DNA of 64,000 bases from Mycolicibacterium sp. P1-5 (GCF_008329565.1 NZ_NPKT01000010.1:114169-178168); one strand, 5' to 3'; positions 32,570 through 41,852 are shown, counted from the stretch's first letter. Notes: generated from the sequence alone by a model not told the origin. A program made the numbers and translations.

Positions 32570-33314
32570 TGGTGATCGGGTCCCCCACGTGGACCTGGTT
32601 GAAATACCACGAGGCGTTGTCCGGGCTCAGGTTGATGCAACCGTGGCTGACGTTCGAGTAGCCCTGTTGGCCGACCGACCACGGCGCGGAGTGGACGTAC
32701 ACCCCACCCCAGGTGACGCGGACGGCGTCGTTCACGGTGAGCTTGTAACCCTCCGGGTCACTGAGCGGGATGCCGATGGTGCGGGAGTCCATCACCACTG
32801 AGGACTGCTTTTCCAAGACGCTGAAACTCCCCACCGGAGTCGGGTGCTTGGGCTTGCCCATCGATGCGGGCATCTGACGCGCCACCTGGCCGTCGATGCT
32901 GACGGTGAACGTGTGCGCGGAGATGTCTGCAACGCCCAGAACGATGGAGCCAGTGCCGAATTTACGTGGGATGCCGCCGGCCATCATGGTGATCTCGGAG
33001 TGTGCCGGCCAGTACTGGTCGGGCACGAACTGAACCGTCTTGTCGTCGGTCCAGTCGAACCGTCCCGCCACCTTGGCAGGCGTCGTCACGGTGATCGACT
33101 GCTGAGCCGCCCAGCGATCGGTGACCGGCTTGGTGAACGTCACGGTGATCGGCATGGCGACCCCGACCACCTGCCCGTTGGTGGGTGCAACGGACGCAAC
33201 GGTCGCTCCGTTGACGGAAGGGGCGACGGCGGCCGTGCTGGTCTGCACAGAAGCCGCCATTGAGAGCACCGCGATTCCCGCGGCGGCGATTACTCGTCGA
33301 ACTGCTTTGGCCAT
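32559..33314 (-). CDS. ldtA: L,D-transpeptidase LdtA (Ldt1)
   Basis: 251 residues from ATG 33314. A Sec signal peptide (VIAAAGIAVLSMAAS) is followed by an Ig-like domain (~35-120; NGQVVGVAMPITVTFTKPVT) and a YkuD catalytic domain (~125-251) with VYVHSAPWSVGQQGYSNVSH and the nucleophile Cys in SHGCINLSPDNASWYF. It resembles Rv0116c throughout. It makes 3-3 cross-links in peptidoglycan outside the membrane and underlies carbapenem-sensitive, penicillin-insensitive cross-linking. Not a lipoprotein, unlike LdtB and others. Confidence 0.92.
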   Translation of the reverse strand: MAKAVRRVIAAAGIAVLSMAASVQTSTAAVAPSVNGATVASVAPTNGQVVGVAMPITVTFTKPVTDRWAAQQSITVTTPAKVAGRFDWTDDKTVQFVPDQYWPAHSEITMMAGGIPRKFGTGSIVLGVADISAHTFTVSIDGQVARQMPASMGKPKHPTPVGSFSVLEKQSSVVMDSRTIGIPLSDPEGYKLTVNDAVRVTWGGVYVHSAPWSVGQQGYSNVSHGCINLSPDNASWYFNQVHVGDPITINA

Positions 33315-33463
33315 GGCTTCCGTCCTTAGGTGGGCGATCAGCAAAGTGACAGTCTAGATGTTCCGCGTCGCTGCACTGCTCAAACATGGGGTGACATGCC
33401 GAAACTGCGCGGCGACGGCCCGTGGAATGCGTGCGATGGCCGAACCTCAGCGAAAGCCGGGTG

Positions 33464-34660
33464 TCATCCGCCGTGCAGGCGTTCCCAGATGCGCTGCCGA
33501 AGTGACTGCTTGGGCTGGCTCACCGGGGGCACGGTGGCGGCCGGTACCGGCATCGGTGGCGGTGCTGCGGCCACGGCCGGCGGAAGGGAGTCTGGCCGGG
33601 CGCCCACGTCGGCGGGCGGCGCCTCGGGCGGCGGTGCGGGCACATTCATCGTCATCGCCACGACCGGAGCGCTGTCGAAAGTCCGCTCGGTGGCCGGTTT
33701 CGGCGCCTGAGTTTCGGACTGCTCGTCGGCACCCGGGACCGCCTCGGGTGTGGGTGCCGGAGCCGTGACCGGCCGCAGCGGTGGAGTCTCGGCGGTGTTG
33801 ACCACGTCGCGATGCTCGGGGCCCGCTCCGCGGTCGGGCAGTAGCTCGAGAGCGACTGCAACCGAGGCGGACACCACGAACGCCACCACACCACCGGCCA
33901 GCAGCACCGTCGCCGCACGCAGCGCGGTCGAGTCCTGCCTGGGCGGCGCCGGCTGAATCGGGAGGTCGCACAGCTGATCGTCGGCCACACCGATGCCGTT
34001 CACCGAGGCCAGCGCCGCGCCGCGGGCCAGAGCCAACTCAGCCTCGGCCGGCGCGAACACCGGGATGCCCAGGATCTGCTCGAGGCGGCGGGCGATCGAC
34101 TCCAACCCCTCGCCCGAACCCAGCAGGACCAGGCCGTCGGGCTCCCACTCACTGGCGCCCAGCATCTCGGAGAGCCATTCGATCAGGTCCTGGTCGGTTT
34201 CCAGGGCGTAGCTGACAGCGGTCTGGACTGCGCCCTCGTGTGCGTCGACGATCAGCGCGACGATGGCCTCGGGCTCGACGACGCACACCGCGGTGACATC
34301 AGAACCGATGACCTGTCCGATGCCCCGGGCGAATGCCTCGGTCGCCTCCGGCAGGCGGACGGGGATCACGTTGGCGAACCCGCAGTCGGCGAGCGAGTCG
34401 AGTAATAGCGAGGCCTCGACGGAGGCGTCGTCGCTCCAAGTCACGCCGATGGACTGCAGCCGCTGTCCGTCCGCGATGGCCTGTGTGCGTGACAGTGCCT
34501 CGGCGACGAACTCCGACGTCGTCACGGGGCTGAACCCGCCGCGGCGAACTTCGAACGCGTCATGGCCCTTCGTGGCACCTTCGACGCCGTCGCCGTCGAC
34601 CAGGACGAGACCGACGGTGGTCGGGGTCATCGACAGTCCCAGGACGGTCTCCAACTTCAA
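33464..34660 (-). CDS. DUF7159 family protein: actin-like ATPase-fold N-terminus, TM, Pro-rich tail
   Basis: 398 residues, starting with TTG at 34660 behind GAGAGGAG. Residues 1-~240 resemble an Hsp70/actin-like nucleotide-binding fold (LGLSMTPTTVGLVLVDGDG, GLVLLGSGEGLESIARRLEQ). A TM helix follows at ~255-275 (AATVLLAGGVVAFVVSASVA), then ~120 Pro/Ala-rich residues and a conserved C-terminal QSLRQRIWERLHGG. This layout is a mycobacteria-specific family of multiple paralogues, membrane-anchored with the N-domain in the cytoplasm. Function unknown. Confidence 0.8.
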   Translation of the reverse strand: MKLETVLGLSMTPTTVGLVLVDGDGVEGATKGHDAFEVRRGGFSPVTTSEFVAEALSRTQAIADGQRLQSIGVTWSDDASVEASLLLDSLADCGFANVIPVRLPEATEAFARGIGQVIGSDVTAVCVVEPEAIVALIVDAHEGAVQTAVSYALETDQDLIEWLSEMLGASEWEPDGLVLLGSGEGLESIARRLEQILGIPVFAPAEAELALARGAALASVNGIGVADDQLCDLPIQPAPPRQDSTALRAATVLLAGGVVAFVVSASVAVALELLPDRGAGPEHRDVVNTAETPPLRPVTAPAPTPEAVPGADEQSETQAPKPATERTFDSAPVVAMTMNVPAPPPEAPPADVGARPDSLPPAVAAAPPPMPVPAATVPPVSQPKQSLRQRIWERLHGG

Positions 34661-34865
34661 GCACTCCTCTCCGGTGCGGACCTCGCCGGCCTCACACAGC
34701 GCGCAGAGGCACCAAGGAGCCTGATGCGGTACTTCGCTGGAAGCGCCGGAAGCGAACCGGGACAGCGTGGTCGTCTTCGATCTCCGTGGAGCCTACCCGC
34801 AGCGGCGTACACCCGCGAACGAGCACCGTGGGCACCCCCCGCCGACGAGGATTCGGTGGTGCGGG

Positions 34866-35210
34866 TCAGCCCCGGTGCTGCGGCAGCGCGGCGACCATCG
34901 GCGTATCCACCCCGGCCGGGCCGAGCTCGCAGGCCCCGCCCGGATTGCCGATCGGGGCGTCGCGACCCGGCAGCACCTCGGTGAAGAAGGCGGCGTTGTC
35001 GGCCAGGAACCTCTTCTCCTCGTCGGGCAGATCGGTCTCGAAGTAGATCGCGTCCGCTTCACAGAGAATCCGGCACGCACCGCATTCGACGCACTCGACG
35101 GGGTTGATGTACATGGTCCGGTCGCCCTCGTAGATGCAGTCGACCGGGCATTCCTGCATGCAGGCCTTGTGCTTGACGTCGACACACGCACTGCTGATCA
35201 CGTAGGTCAT
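34866..35210 (-). CDS. fdxA: 7Fe/8Fe ferredoxin FdxA
   Basis: 114 residues from ATG 35210, the same length as Rv2007c. Cluster ligands are visible in CMQECPVDCIYEG (with Cys9, typical of the [3Fe-4S]/[4Fe-4S] type) and CVECGACRILCEADAIY, followed by the family tail NAAFFTEVLPGRDAPIGNPG and AGVDTPMVAALP. It is an electron carrier in the cytoplasm, and M. tuberculosis fdxA is hypoxia-induced through DosR. A near-perfect DosR box lies 59 bp upstream. Confidence 0.93.
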   Translation of the reverse strand: MTYVISSACVDVKHKACMQECPVDCIYEGDRTMYINPVECVECGACRILCEADAIYFETDLPDEEKRFLADNAAFFTEVLPGRDAPIGNPGGACELGPAGVDTPMVAALPQHRG

Positions 35211-35268
35211 GATGCCGATTCTATCTGTAACTCGTCGTATCACGTACGGGCAGAAGGGCCGTGAAGTC

Positions 35269-35284
35269 GGGGACGAAAGTCCCC
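35269..35284 (-). promoter_or_regulatory. DosR box of fdxA
   Basis: The minus strand reads GGGGACTTTCGTCCCC: perfect GGGGAC/GTCCCC arms, and the core GGGACTTTCGTCCC matches the DosR consensus GGGACTWWAGTCCC at 13 of 14 positions. It is centred ~66 bp upstream of the fdxA start. Confidence 0.88.
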
Positions 35285-35305
35285 TACTCTCGGGATTCTC
35301 CCAGC

Positions 35306-35875
35306 TCAGCGCGTTAACGCCGCGGTGACGTCCACCCATCCCGTGGTGTCCCTGCGGTGATCGGTGATGTCGCGGCATTCGCCGTAAATCTGCATCGTGG
35401 CCCGGTTGCTGTTGTCGTCGTTGCGGAAGTAGATGACGGTGACGCCATCGCGGGTAAAGGTGCGCCCACCCGGATGCCGGTTGGGCGGCATCGCCTCGGT
35501 CCAGCGGCGGGACGTCATTGCCGTTGCGAGCGAGTCGAAGTACTTCGGTGTCGCCAGGACGTCCGGCACGTCGAAGTTGAGGTATATCGCACCCTGATAA
35601 GGCGGCTCATCGGCGTTCTTGCACGACATGAGCAGGTAACTTGCGCTCTCGTTCTTGAGTTGGCCGGCGCCGACGACCTCCCGGGCCGGCCCGAGCACCT
35701 GCGATTTGGCCTGCTCGTCGGTCAGCGGCTGTGCCACCGGGTCGACCGCAGCGCCGCGCATGTCCCGAAGTTGGTGCAGCGCAATAAAAGTCAGGCCCAG
35801 AATCAAGCTGACCAACAGGGCGGCCGCGATGAGCAACACTGCGGGCCGAGAGCGAAGGGCGGTCGCGGCGGGCAT
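35306..35875 (-). CDS. Membrane-anchored exported protein of unknown function
   Basis: 189 residues. The N-terminal anchor (PAVLLIAAALLVSLILGLTF) is followed by a ~140-residue extracytoplasmic domain with two Cys (LLMSCKNADEPPYQGAIYLN and IYGECRDITDHR). The pattern YFDSLATAMTSRRWTEA followed by TFTRDGVTVIYFRNDD is typical of a small mycobacterial exported family. It lies just upstream of the DosR box on the same strand as fdxA but is separated from it by the promoter. Confidence 0.75.
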   Translation of the reverse strand: MPAATALRSRPAVLLIAAALLVSLILGLTFIALHQLRDMRGAAVDPVAQPLTDEQAKSQVLGPAREVVGAGQLKNESASYLLMSCKNADEPPYQGAIYLNFDVPDVLATPKYFDSLATAMTSRRWTEAMPPNRHPGGRTFTRDGVTVIYFRNDDNSNRATMQIYGECRDITDHRRDTTGWVDVTAALTR

Positions 35876-36032
35876 GACCTCAACATAGTGACACCGAACA
35901 AGGGACCAATGGCCCTAAGAGTTGCGGGCCTTCTACCCGCGACGACGACCCGGTCCGGCCAATAACGTCAAAGTTGTCATCGCGATGCGGCGTACGCCGG
36001 GGGATACGTCTCGATGGTCCTACCCAGAGGCC

Positions 36033-36055
36033 AGGGCTGACGGAGTGTCAGCCCT
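36033..36055 (-). terminator. Hairpin overlapping the stop of the mycolate methyltransferase
   Basis: AGGGCTGAC pairs perfectly with GTCAGCCCT around a 5-nt loop. The hairpin includes the stop codon of the gene ending at 36048. Confidence 0.65.
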
Positions 36056-36968
36056 TGGCCAGGGTGAACTGGCAGATGTCGGTGTAGCCGTCACGGAACA
36101 ACTCGGCACAGCCGGTCAGATACTTCATGTACCGGTCGTACACCTCGCGGGACTGAAGGGCGACGGCCTCGTCCTCGTTTGCCTCCAGCGCGGCGGCCCA
36201 GAGGTCCAGAGTGCGGGCGTAATGCAACCGCAGCGCATGCACCCGGTTGATGTTGAATCCGGCGCGGGTCGCGTGCTCCTTGACGTCGGTCACCTTGGGC
36301 AACCGGCCGCCGGGAAAGATCTCGTCCATGATGAATTTGAAGAACTTCAGGTGCCGCATGGTGATTGGCATGCCACGCGAAGCGAAGTCTTCATCGCTCG
36401 GCAAGACGATGGAGTGCAACAGCATCACGCCGTCGGCGGGCAGCGCGTCGTAGGCCATCTTGAAGAAGGCCTCGTAACGGTCGTAGCCGAAGTGTTCGAA
36501 GGCGCCGATCGAGACGATCCGATCGACCTGCTCGTCGAACTGCTCCCAGCCTTCGAGCAGAACCCGCTTGGACCGTGAGCTCTTCGATTCGTCGAACAGA
36601 TGCTGGACATGCAGCGCCTGATTCTTGCTCAGCGTCAAGCCGACGACATTGACGTCGTACTTCTCCAGGGCGCGCATCATCGTCGCTCCCCATCCGCAGC
36701 CGATGTCGAGCATCGTCATGCCCGGTTCCAGCCCGAGCTTCCCCAGCGACAAATCGATCTTCGCGATCTGCGCCTCTTCCAGCGTCAGGTCATCGCGCTC
36801 GAAGTAGGCGCAGCTGTAGGTCTGGGTCCGGTCCAGGAACAGTCGATAGAAATCGTCCGACAGGTCGTAATGGTGTTGCACATCATCGAAGTGCGGCTCC
36901 AACTGCGGCGTCTTCGCAGGTGTATTCAAAGCTCGATTTCCTGTTCTTGCGTCTGCACTCCGGTCCAC
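36048..36968 (-). CDS. Cyclopropane-fatty-acid / mycolic-acid methyltransferase
   Basis: About 306 residues; GTG 36968 is the first start and an in-frame TTG 14 codons later is possible. The S-adenosylmethionine site LDIGCGWGATMMRA and family signatures HYDLSDDFYRLFLD, TYSCAYFERDDLTLEEAQ, GLTLSKNQALHVQ, IGAFEHFGYDRYEAFFK and the C-terminal HYARTLDLWAAALE and KYLTGCAELFRDGYTD match the CmaA/MmaA/PcaA group. It modifies meromycolate double bonds in mycolic acids (cyclopropane, keto or methoxy precursors). Which modification cannot be read by eye. Confidence 0.92.
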   Translation of the reverse strand: MDRSADARTGNRALNTPAKTPQLEPHFDDVQHHYDLSDDFYRLFLDRTQTYSCAYFERDDLTLEEAQIAKIDLSLGKLGLEPGMTMLDIGCGWGATMMRALEKYDVNVVGLTLSKNQALHVQHLFDESKSSRSKRVLLEGWEQFDEQVDRIVSIGAFEHFGYDRYEAFFKMAYDALPADGVMLLHSIVLPSDEDFASRGMPITMRHLKFFKFIMDEIFPGGRLPKVTDVKEHATRAGFNINRVHALRLHYARTLDLWAAALEANEDEAVALQSREVYDRYMKYLTGCAELFRDGYTDICQFTLAKG

Positions 36969-37075
36969 CCCCGCGAGACCATCACACTCCCCTGGTCACG
37001 TATCCCGGGTAGCCTACGCGACGGCGCTCAAAACTCCCCACTTGAGCAAACTGGAAGGCGGCTGGGTGCCAGCTG

Positions 37076-37315
37076 TCATGAAGATGTTTCGGCGTCACCC
37101 TCATTGCCGAATTTCGGCTGTCCTTCCTCGTCAAGCCAGTCGTTGACCGCCGTCCCCGTGACGGTGTTGTCGGAACCGGGCAACACCGCGGTGGGCCGGT
37201 CCTCATAAGCCGTCATCATTTCTTTAGCTTTGGCCTTCGCGCCGTCGTCCGGCTCGGGCTTCTCGCTCGCCGGCGGCCGCTGGCCGGTGCTCTCGGAGCG
37301 TTCCGGGCTGCTCAC
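37076..37315 (-). CDS. Small acidic hydrophilic protein
   Basis: 79 residues from GTG 37315 behind AAGGAG at good spacing. It is highly charged and probably disordered at both ends, with the only ordered-looking part KAKAKEMMTAYEDRPTAVLP and VNDWLDEEGQPKFG. No domain recognised. Divergent from pepA. Confidence 0.6.
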   Translation of the reverse strand: MSSPERSESTGQRPPASEKPEPDDGAKAKAKEMMTAYEDRPTAVLPGSDNTVTGTAVNDWLDEEGQPKFGNEGDAETSS

Positions 37316-37477
37316 GATGGGGCTCCTTCGCGTTCGGTTCCGGGCGGAAGTGATGCTTGGATGGGACTGCCCATTAATGTGACGCGCGAAACAGCGCCCT
37401 TGTCGTCAGCAACCGCCGCGAGCGGCGAAAACGCCATCCGAATGTTATGCGCGCCGCTTTTCGGGCAAAGTTGAGTC

Positions 37478-38548
37478 ATGGACGCAACGCCATCTCGTCA
37501 TCGGCGCCGGCTATTGACCGTGCTGGCCGCCCTTCTGCTGGTGCCTGGTCTGCTCTCCGGACCGGCCCACGCCGCACCTTTGCATGGTGCGCCGGCTCCC
37601 CTGGCACCGCTGGACCAGTCCGCGGTGATGGGTCGGGTCACTCCCGGCCTGGTCGATATCAACACGACCCTCAACTATCAGAGCGCTGTCGGCGCGGGCA
37701 CCGGCATTGTGCTCGATCCCAGCGGCGAGGTGCTGACCAACAACCACGTCATCGAGGGCGCCACCAGCATCACGGCGACCAGCCTGGCCAACGGGCGCAC
37801 CTACCCAGTCGATGTCATCGGCTTCGACCGGGCCAATGACATCGCCCTGGTGCGCTTGCGTGGTGCCGGGGACCTGCCCGTCGCGTCGCTGGGCACCTCG
37901 TCGGCGGTGGCGGTTGGTGACGCCATCGCGGCGATCGGCAATGCCGGTGGAGCCGGCGGCGCACCGAGCTTCTCGCCGGGCAATATCACCCAACTCGGTG
38001 CTTCGGTGCGGGCGTCCGACGAATCCGGCGGTGGCTCACGGGAGCTCACCGATCTGATCCGGGTGGCGGCCGATGTCCGGCCCGGTGATTCAGGTGGCCC
38101 GCTGGTCAACTCTGCCGGGCAGGTGGTCGGCGTCAACGTCGCGGCGACCCTGACCTACCGGATGGGCAACGTGCGCGGCGGCGAGGGCTTCGCCATCCCG
38201 ATCGACCGTGCGATCGGGGTCGCGGGGGCGATCCGGTCCGGCGGCGGTCCCGGCGTTCACATCGGGGACACCGCCTTCATCGGCGTCGGGATCGCTGACC
38301 CGGCCGCTGGCGGGCCGGCGGGAGCCGTTGTGCGCCAAGTCCTTCCGGACACCGCCGCGCGTGGGGCCGGTCTTGCGGCGGGTGACGTCATCACCTCGGC
38401 GGACGGGGTTGCGATCAACACCGCAACGGACCTCTCCAATTTCATGGACGCCCACCACCCCGGTGACACCGTCACATTGAGCTGGGTGGACCGCGAGGGC
38501 AACCCCCGCAGCGCACCCATCGTCCTCGGCTCGGGGCCGGTCGGCTGA
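37478..38548 (+). CDS. pepA: Secreted serine protease PepA (Mtb32A type)
   Basis: 356 residues. A signal peptide (LLTVLAALLLVPGLLSG, cleavage near AHAAP) is followed by a trypsin-like protease domain with triad His in LTNNHVIEG, Asp in ANDIALVRL and Ser in RPGDSGGPLV, and a C-terminal PDZ domain (~265-350; IGVGIADPAAGG, RGAGLAAGDVITSADGVAI). It matches Rv0125 in architecture and length. It acts outside the membrane and cleaves unknown envelope or secreted proteins. Confidence 0.93.
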   Translation: MDATPSRHRRRLLTVLAALLLVPGLLSGPAHAAPLHGAPAPLAPLDQSAVMGRVTPGLVDINTTLNYQSAVGAGTGIVLDPSGEVLTNNHVIEGATSITATSLANGRTYPVDVIGFDRANDIALVRLRGAGDLPVASLGTSSAVAVGDAIAAIGNAGGAGGAPSFSPGNITQLGASVRASDESGGGSRELTDLIRVAADVRPGDSGGPLVNSAGQVVGVNVAATLTYRMGNVRGGEGFAIPIDRAIGVAGAIRSGGGPGVHIGDTAFIGVGIADPAAGGPAGAVVRQVLPDTAARGAGLAAGDVITSADGVAINTATDLSNFMDAHHPGDTVTLSWVDREGNPRSAPIVLGSGPVG

Positions 38549-38550
38549 CT

Positions 38551-39327
38551 TCAGGCTCGCAACTCAGCCCGCAGCTGCATGAACCGGAAGAGACCGGGAC
38601 GGCCGACCACCGGCAGGTAGGCGCCGACCATGTCGTCGACGAATGCGGCGCGGTCAGCCTCGGGTAGGCGGTCGGTCCACGCGGTCGAACCCACCCTGCA
38701 CCATCCGGTGAACTCTTCGGCAGTTCCGAAATCCCATTGACGGTCGCGCACCGTCATCGCATCCATCCGCAAACCGCAGCGTTCGGCCAGTTCGCGCAGC
38801 GCCGTCGGATCGGGATGATTGAAGGGTGCGCGGAACCCGGCGAAGTAGGACGTCCAGCGGTCACTGGCGGCGACCAGCATGGCAGTGGACTCGATGCTGG
38901 GTCGCGTTCCCCCGCACACCATTTGGATCACCGCCCGGCCCCGCGGGCGCAACACCGCAGCGATGCCGGCGAGCGCGTCACCCAACTGAAGCACCCAGTG
39001 CAGGGCATTGAACGAGACGACCATGTCGAAGCTCCTGCCGAACGGCAGTTGTCGCGCGTCGGCGCACACAAACGCCGGCCCGGCCGGCGCCGACGGGCCA
39101 AAATGCCCTGCGGTAGCCACCATCCGGGGCGAGGCGTCGACTCCGACGATGTAGCCGCGAGGCAGGCGCGCACCGATCTCGCGAGTGAGGAAACCGTCGC
39201 CACACCCGATGTCGAGCACCCACTCGCCACCATCGACGACGAGTTCGGCCAGAGTCTCGGCGGCGACCGTGCGCTGCAGGCTGCTGACCCGGCTGTAGTC
39301 CCGGCCACTCCAGTCGACCACCAACAC
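38551..39327 (-). CDS. SAM-dependent class-I methyltransferase
   Basis: About 258 residues from GTG 39327; the open frame begins at a TTG 39357. Motif I is VLDIGCGDGFLTREIG, then VGVDASPRMV, FVCADARQLPFG and FDMVVSFNALHWVLQ. Overall it resembles trans-aconitate 2-methyltransferase-like small-molecule enzymes. The substrate is unknown. It is divergent from the chorismate mutase gene and convergent with pepA. Confidence 0.85.
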   Translation of the reverse strand: MLVVDWSGRDYSRVSSLQRTVAAETLAELVVDGGEWVLDIGCGDGFLTREIGARLPRGYIVGVDASPRMVATAGHFGPSAPAGPAFVCADARQLPFGRSFDMVVSFNALHWVLQLGDALAGIAAVLRPRGRAVIQMVCGGTRPSIESTAMLVAASDRWTSYFAGFRAPFNHPDPTALRELAERCGLRMDAMTVRDRQWDFGTAEEFTGWCRVGSTAWTDRLPEADRAAFVDDMVGAYLPVVGRPGLFRFMQLRAELRA

Positions 39328-39369
39328 AGTTAACGTCAATGCCGGGTTTGACGGCAATCGTCGTCAAGG

Positions 39370-39945
39370 ATGGATGTCATGACGACTGCCCTGGCGCGCG
39401 GCGCCGCAGCGATGATGGCGATGGCGGCGCTCGCGACGGCCGCACCGGCATTGGCCGATTCGCCGGGACCGTTGTACGAACTCGTCGACGCATCGGCGCA
39501 GCGCTTGCAGACCGCTGACGCAGTCGCCGCCAACAAATGGTTGACCGGCGGACCGATCACCGACCCCGCCCGCGCCCAGCAGGTACTGGCCGCGGTGTCG
39601 AAGGATGCCGAATCGCATGGTGTGGCAACCGATTACGTCACTACCATCTTCACAAACCAGATCAATGCCACCGAGGCGATCGAATACGCCAGGTTCGCCG
39701 GCTGGAAGTTCGACCCGGCCGGCGCGCCGACGACCGCTCCCGACCTCGCGTCCTCCCGCTCGGTGATCGACACGCTGAATCGCCAGATGGTCGCTCAGAT
39801 CGACGTGCAGGGGCCGGTGTTGCACTCACCGGGATGCGGCGTCGCACTGGACACGGCCAAGAACGCCGTCGTCGCGCAGCGGCAGTTCGACGATCTCTAC
39901 CGCACGGCGCTGGACGCCGCAACCCGGTCGTACTGCGGGTCCTAA
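39370..39945 (+). CDS. Secreted chorismate mutase (AroQ-gamma)
   Basis: 191 residues; a second possible start is ATG 39379. A Sec signal peptide (AAAMMAMAALATAAPALAD) is followed by an all-helical AroQ domain resembling Rv1885c: YELVDASAQRLQTADAVAAN, KDAESHGVATDYVTTIFTN, QINATEAIEYARFAGWKFDP and a C-terminal segment with two Cys (HSPGCGVALDTA, TRSYCGS) that match its disulphide. It converts chorismate to prephenate outside the cytoplasm; its purpose there is unsolved. Stop overlaps the convergent DUF4331 gene by 4 bp. Confidence 0.92.
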   Translation: MDVMTTALARGAAAMMAMAALATAAPALADSPGPLYELVDASAQRLQTADAVAANKWLTGGPITDPARAQQVLAAVSKDAESHGVATDYVTTIFTNQINATEAIEYARFAGWKFDPAGAPTTAPDLASSRSVIDTLNRQMVAQIDVQGPVLHSPGCGVALDTAKNAVVAQRQFDDLYRTALDAATRSYCGS

Positions 39946-40952
39946 CCCGCGGGGTGCGGGTTGCCCAGATACGGAAATGCGTCCAAAGTGTCGGTGTGCG
40001 GGGCGAGACCGCTGGGCGGGCAGTCGCCCTTGGTCAGGAACGCCAGCCGGTAGTCGATGACGTCGTCTTTGAACGTCCGCCCGTTCGGGTACTTCGCCGG
40101 TTTGGCCGGGTCGAAGGTCAGCATGTCCGGCAGGGTGCCCTCGGTGTCGATCGCCTCGATGGCCTCGTCGTCGGTGTAGCCGCCGGTGTGTCCCATCAAG
40201 TGGATGAATTGCCCGATCCAGCGCTCGCGGTCATGGATCGGCTCGCTGGCGTTGTATTCCTCTTTGGTGTCGTCGGTGTTGAAGAAACTGCTAACCGACG
40301 GGTGACCGGCGCGGTCAACGTGCAGTAGTTCACCGTCTCGCCTGAGGCTGCAACGCCCCCAGATCCGGATGTCGGGATCGGGACCGAGTTCGGTAGTCGG
40401 CAGCTCGATGGCGATCGAGAACACGTTGGCGCTTCTGTTGGAGTCGACCCCGGTCCACGGGGACTGGCCGCCGAGATGCGGCGCGGTGAAGTTGCGCCCG
40501 CCGGTGATGTCGAACAAGTTCTTGATGCCGTCGAAGTCGAAGAAGAACGCGTCGCTGCGGGCACCGGCGGCGAACGTGTAGCCGTCCGACTGGACCACGT
40601 TGGCGGCCGATCCGAACGACACGTCGACGGACTCGAAAATCTTCTCACCCAACGGAATCGGCGACTCGGCCTCGTCGCCGACGGCCTTGAAGACGTCGAC
40701 GGTCTGGCGGCCGTCCTCGGGAACCGAGAATACGAAGCTGAAGGCGATGTCATTGCGGAGGTCGCCGTTGCTGTCAACGGCCAGCCGATAGATCGCGTCG
40801 GGATGCAGCGCGTCGGCGTTCGGGTTGGCGTTCAAGATGAGCACCGTGCGGCCTGCGTCGGCCGGCGACTGAAAGGCATACAGATCACACAGATCCAACC
40901 GCTGATCGCCCAGTGGGGGGCCGAGGCTCAGACCGGTGAAATGGTTCGACAT
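39942..40952 (-). CDS. DUF4331 family protein
   Basis: 336 residues with no clear signal peptide. DUF4331 hallmarks: DLCDLYAFQSPADAGRTVLI, LNANPNADALHPDAIYRLAV and the SDAFFFDFDGIKNLFDI stretch. These are beta-rich proteins, often exported in other phyla, of unknown function. It lies 18 bp downstream of the F420-dependent oxidoreductase on the same strand, consistent with an operon. Confidence 0.85.
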   Translation of the reverse strand: MSNHFTGLSLGPPLGDQRLDLCDLYAFQSPADAGRTVLILNANPNADALHPDAIYRLAVDSNGDLRNDIAFSFVFSVPEDGRQTVDVFKAVGDEAESPIPLGEKIFESVDVSFGSAANVVQSDGYTFAAGARSDAFFFDFDGIKNLFDITGGRNFTAPHLGGQSPWTGVDSNRSANVFSIAIELPTTELGPDPDIRIWGRCSLRRDGELLHVDRAGHPSVSSFFNTDDTKEEYNASEPIHDRERWIGQFIHLMGHTGGYTDDEAIEAIDTEGTLPDMLTFDPAKPAKYPNGRTFKDDVIDYRLAFLTKGDCPPSGLAPHTDTLDAFPYLGNPHPAG

Positions 40953-40970
40953 CAGCGGTACTTTGCCCGA

Positions 40971-41852
40971 TCAGTTCTGCCGGGGCAACAACTCATCGAT
41001 GAAACGGTCGATGAACTCGTCCACCGGCGTCTCGCCGACCGGCCGGATGACGAATTTGCTCAGCCCCGCGTCGATCAGCCCGTCGAGCTGCCGGTGCAGC
41101 TGCGGCCAGTCCCCAGCAATCAATTCGGCCGGATCGACGTCGGACCGCCTGGATCGGACAGCGGCGGCGATCTCGTCGGGCAGCTGACCGTCCGCGACCG
41201 CCAGGCTCAGCCCGTAGTGGTCCGGTTCGACCGTGCGCCCCGCCTCGGCTGCGGCCCGCTCGATGCTCTCCCGCGCCGCCTGCGCCTCGCCCGGAGTGAG
41301 GAAACTACCCAGCCAGCCGTCGGCCAGCCGCCCGATCCGGCGAAACGCGGCCGGCGCCGAACCCCCGAGCCAGATGTCGACCGGAACCTGCGGGCGGATG
41401 CCCAACGAGACGCCGGCGAGCTGAAAGTACCGGCCGGCGAACGTAACCTCGTCGCGAGTTAGCAAGGCGCGCAACACTTCCAGCGCCTCGTCGAACACCG
41501 CGGCGCGCTGCCCGTCGGGTACCGGGAACAAGTCCCATTCCGCTTTCGACGCCTTGCGCAGACCGAATGCCGGCAACACCCGCTTGGGACCGAGGGCGGC
41601 CAGCGACGCCAGCTGCTTGGCGACCAGCACCGGGTTGCGGCCGGGCAGTACCGCCACCGAGGTGCCGACTTTCAGCCGGCTGGCGCGGCCCAGGGCGTAC
41701 GCCATTCCGGCGAACGGGTCCACGGCCGGGGTGTAGACCAACTCCGAGAACCACAGTGAGTCGACACCGGCGGACTCGAGCCGATCGACGATGCGCGGCA
41801 GTTCCTCGACGCCGGTGTTGAACCCCAAACTGACCCCGAACCGGATCTTCAC
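40971..41852 (-). CDS. LLM-class F420-dependent oxidoreductase
   Basis: 293 residues from GTG 41852 (VKIRFGVSLGF; AGGGTGAG 5 nt upstream); longer starts to 41894 are possible. Luciferase-like TIM barrel: ESAGVDSLWFSELVYTP, LGRASRLKVGTSVAVLPGR, LAALGPKRVLPAFGLR, QVPVDIWLGGSAPAAFRRIG and RLADGWLGSFLTP. F420-linked redox enzyme; substrate unknown. Co-directional with the DUF4331 gene. Confidence 0.87.
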   Translation of the reverse strand: MKIRFGVSLGFNTGVEELPRIVDRLESAGVDSLWFSELVYTPAVDPFAGMAYALGRASRLKVGTSVAVLPGRNPVLVAKQLASLAALGPKRVLPAFGLRKASKAEWDLFPVPDGQRAAVFDEALEVLRALLTRDEVTFAGRYFQLAGVSLGIRPQVPVDIWLGGSAPAAFRRIGRLADGWLGSFLTPGEAQAARESIERAAAEAGRTVEPDHYGLSLAVADGQLPDEIAAAVRSRRSDVDPAELIAGDWPQLHRQLDGLIDAGLSKFVIRPVGETPVDEFIDRFIDELLPRQN

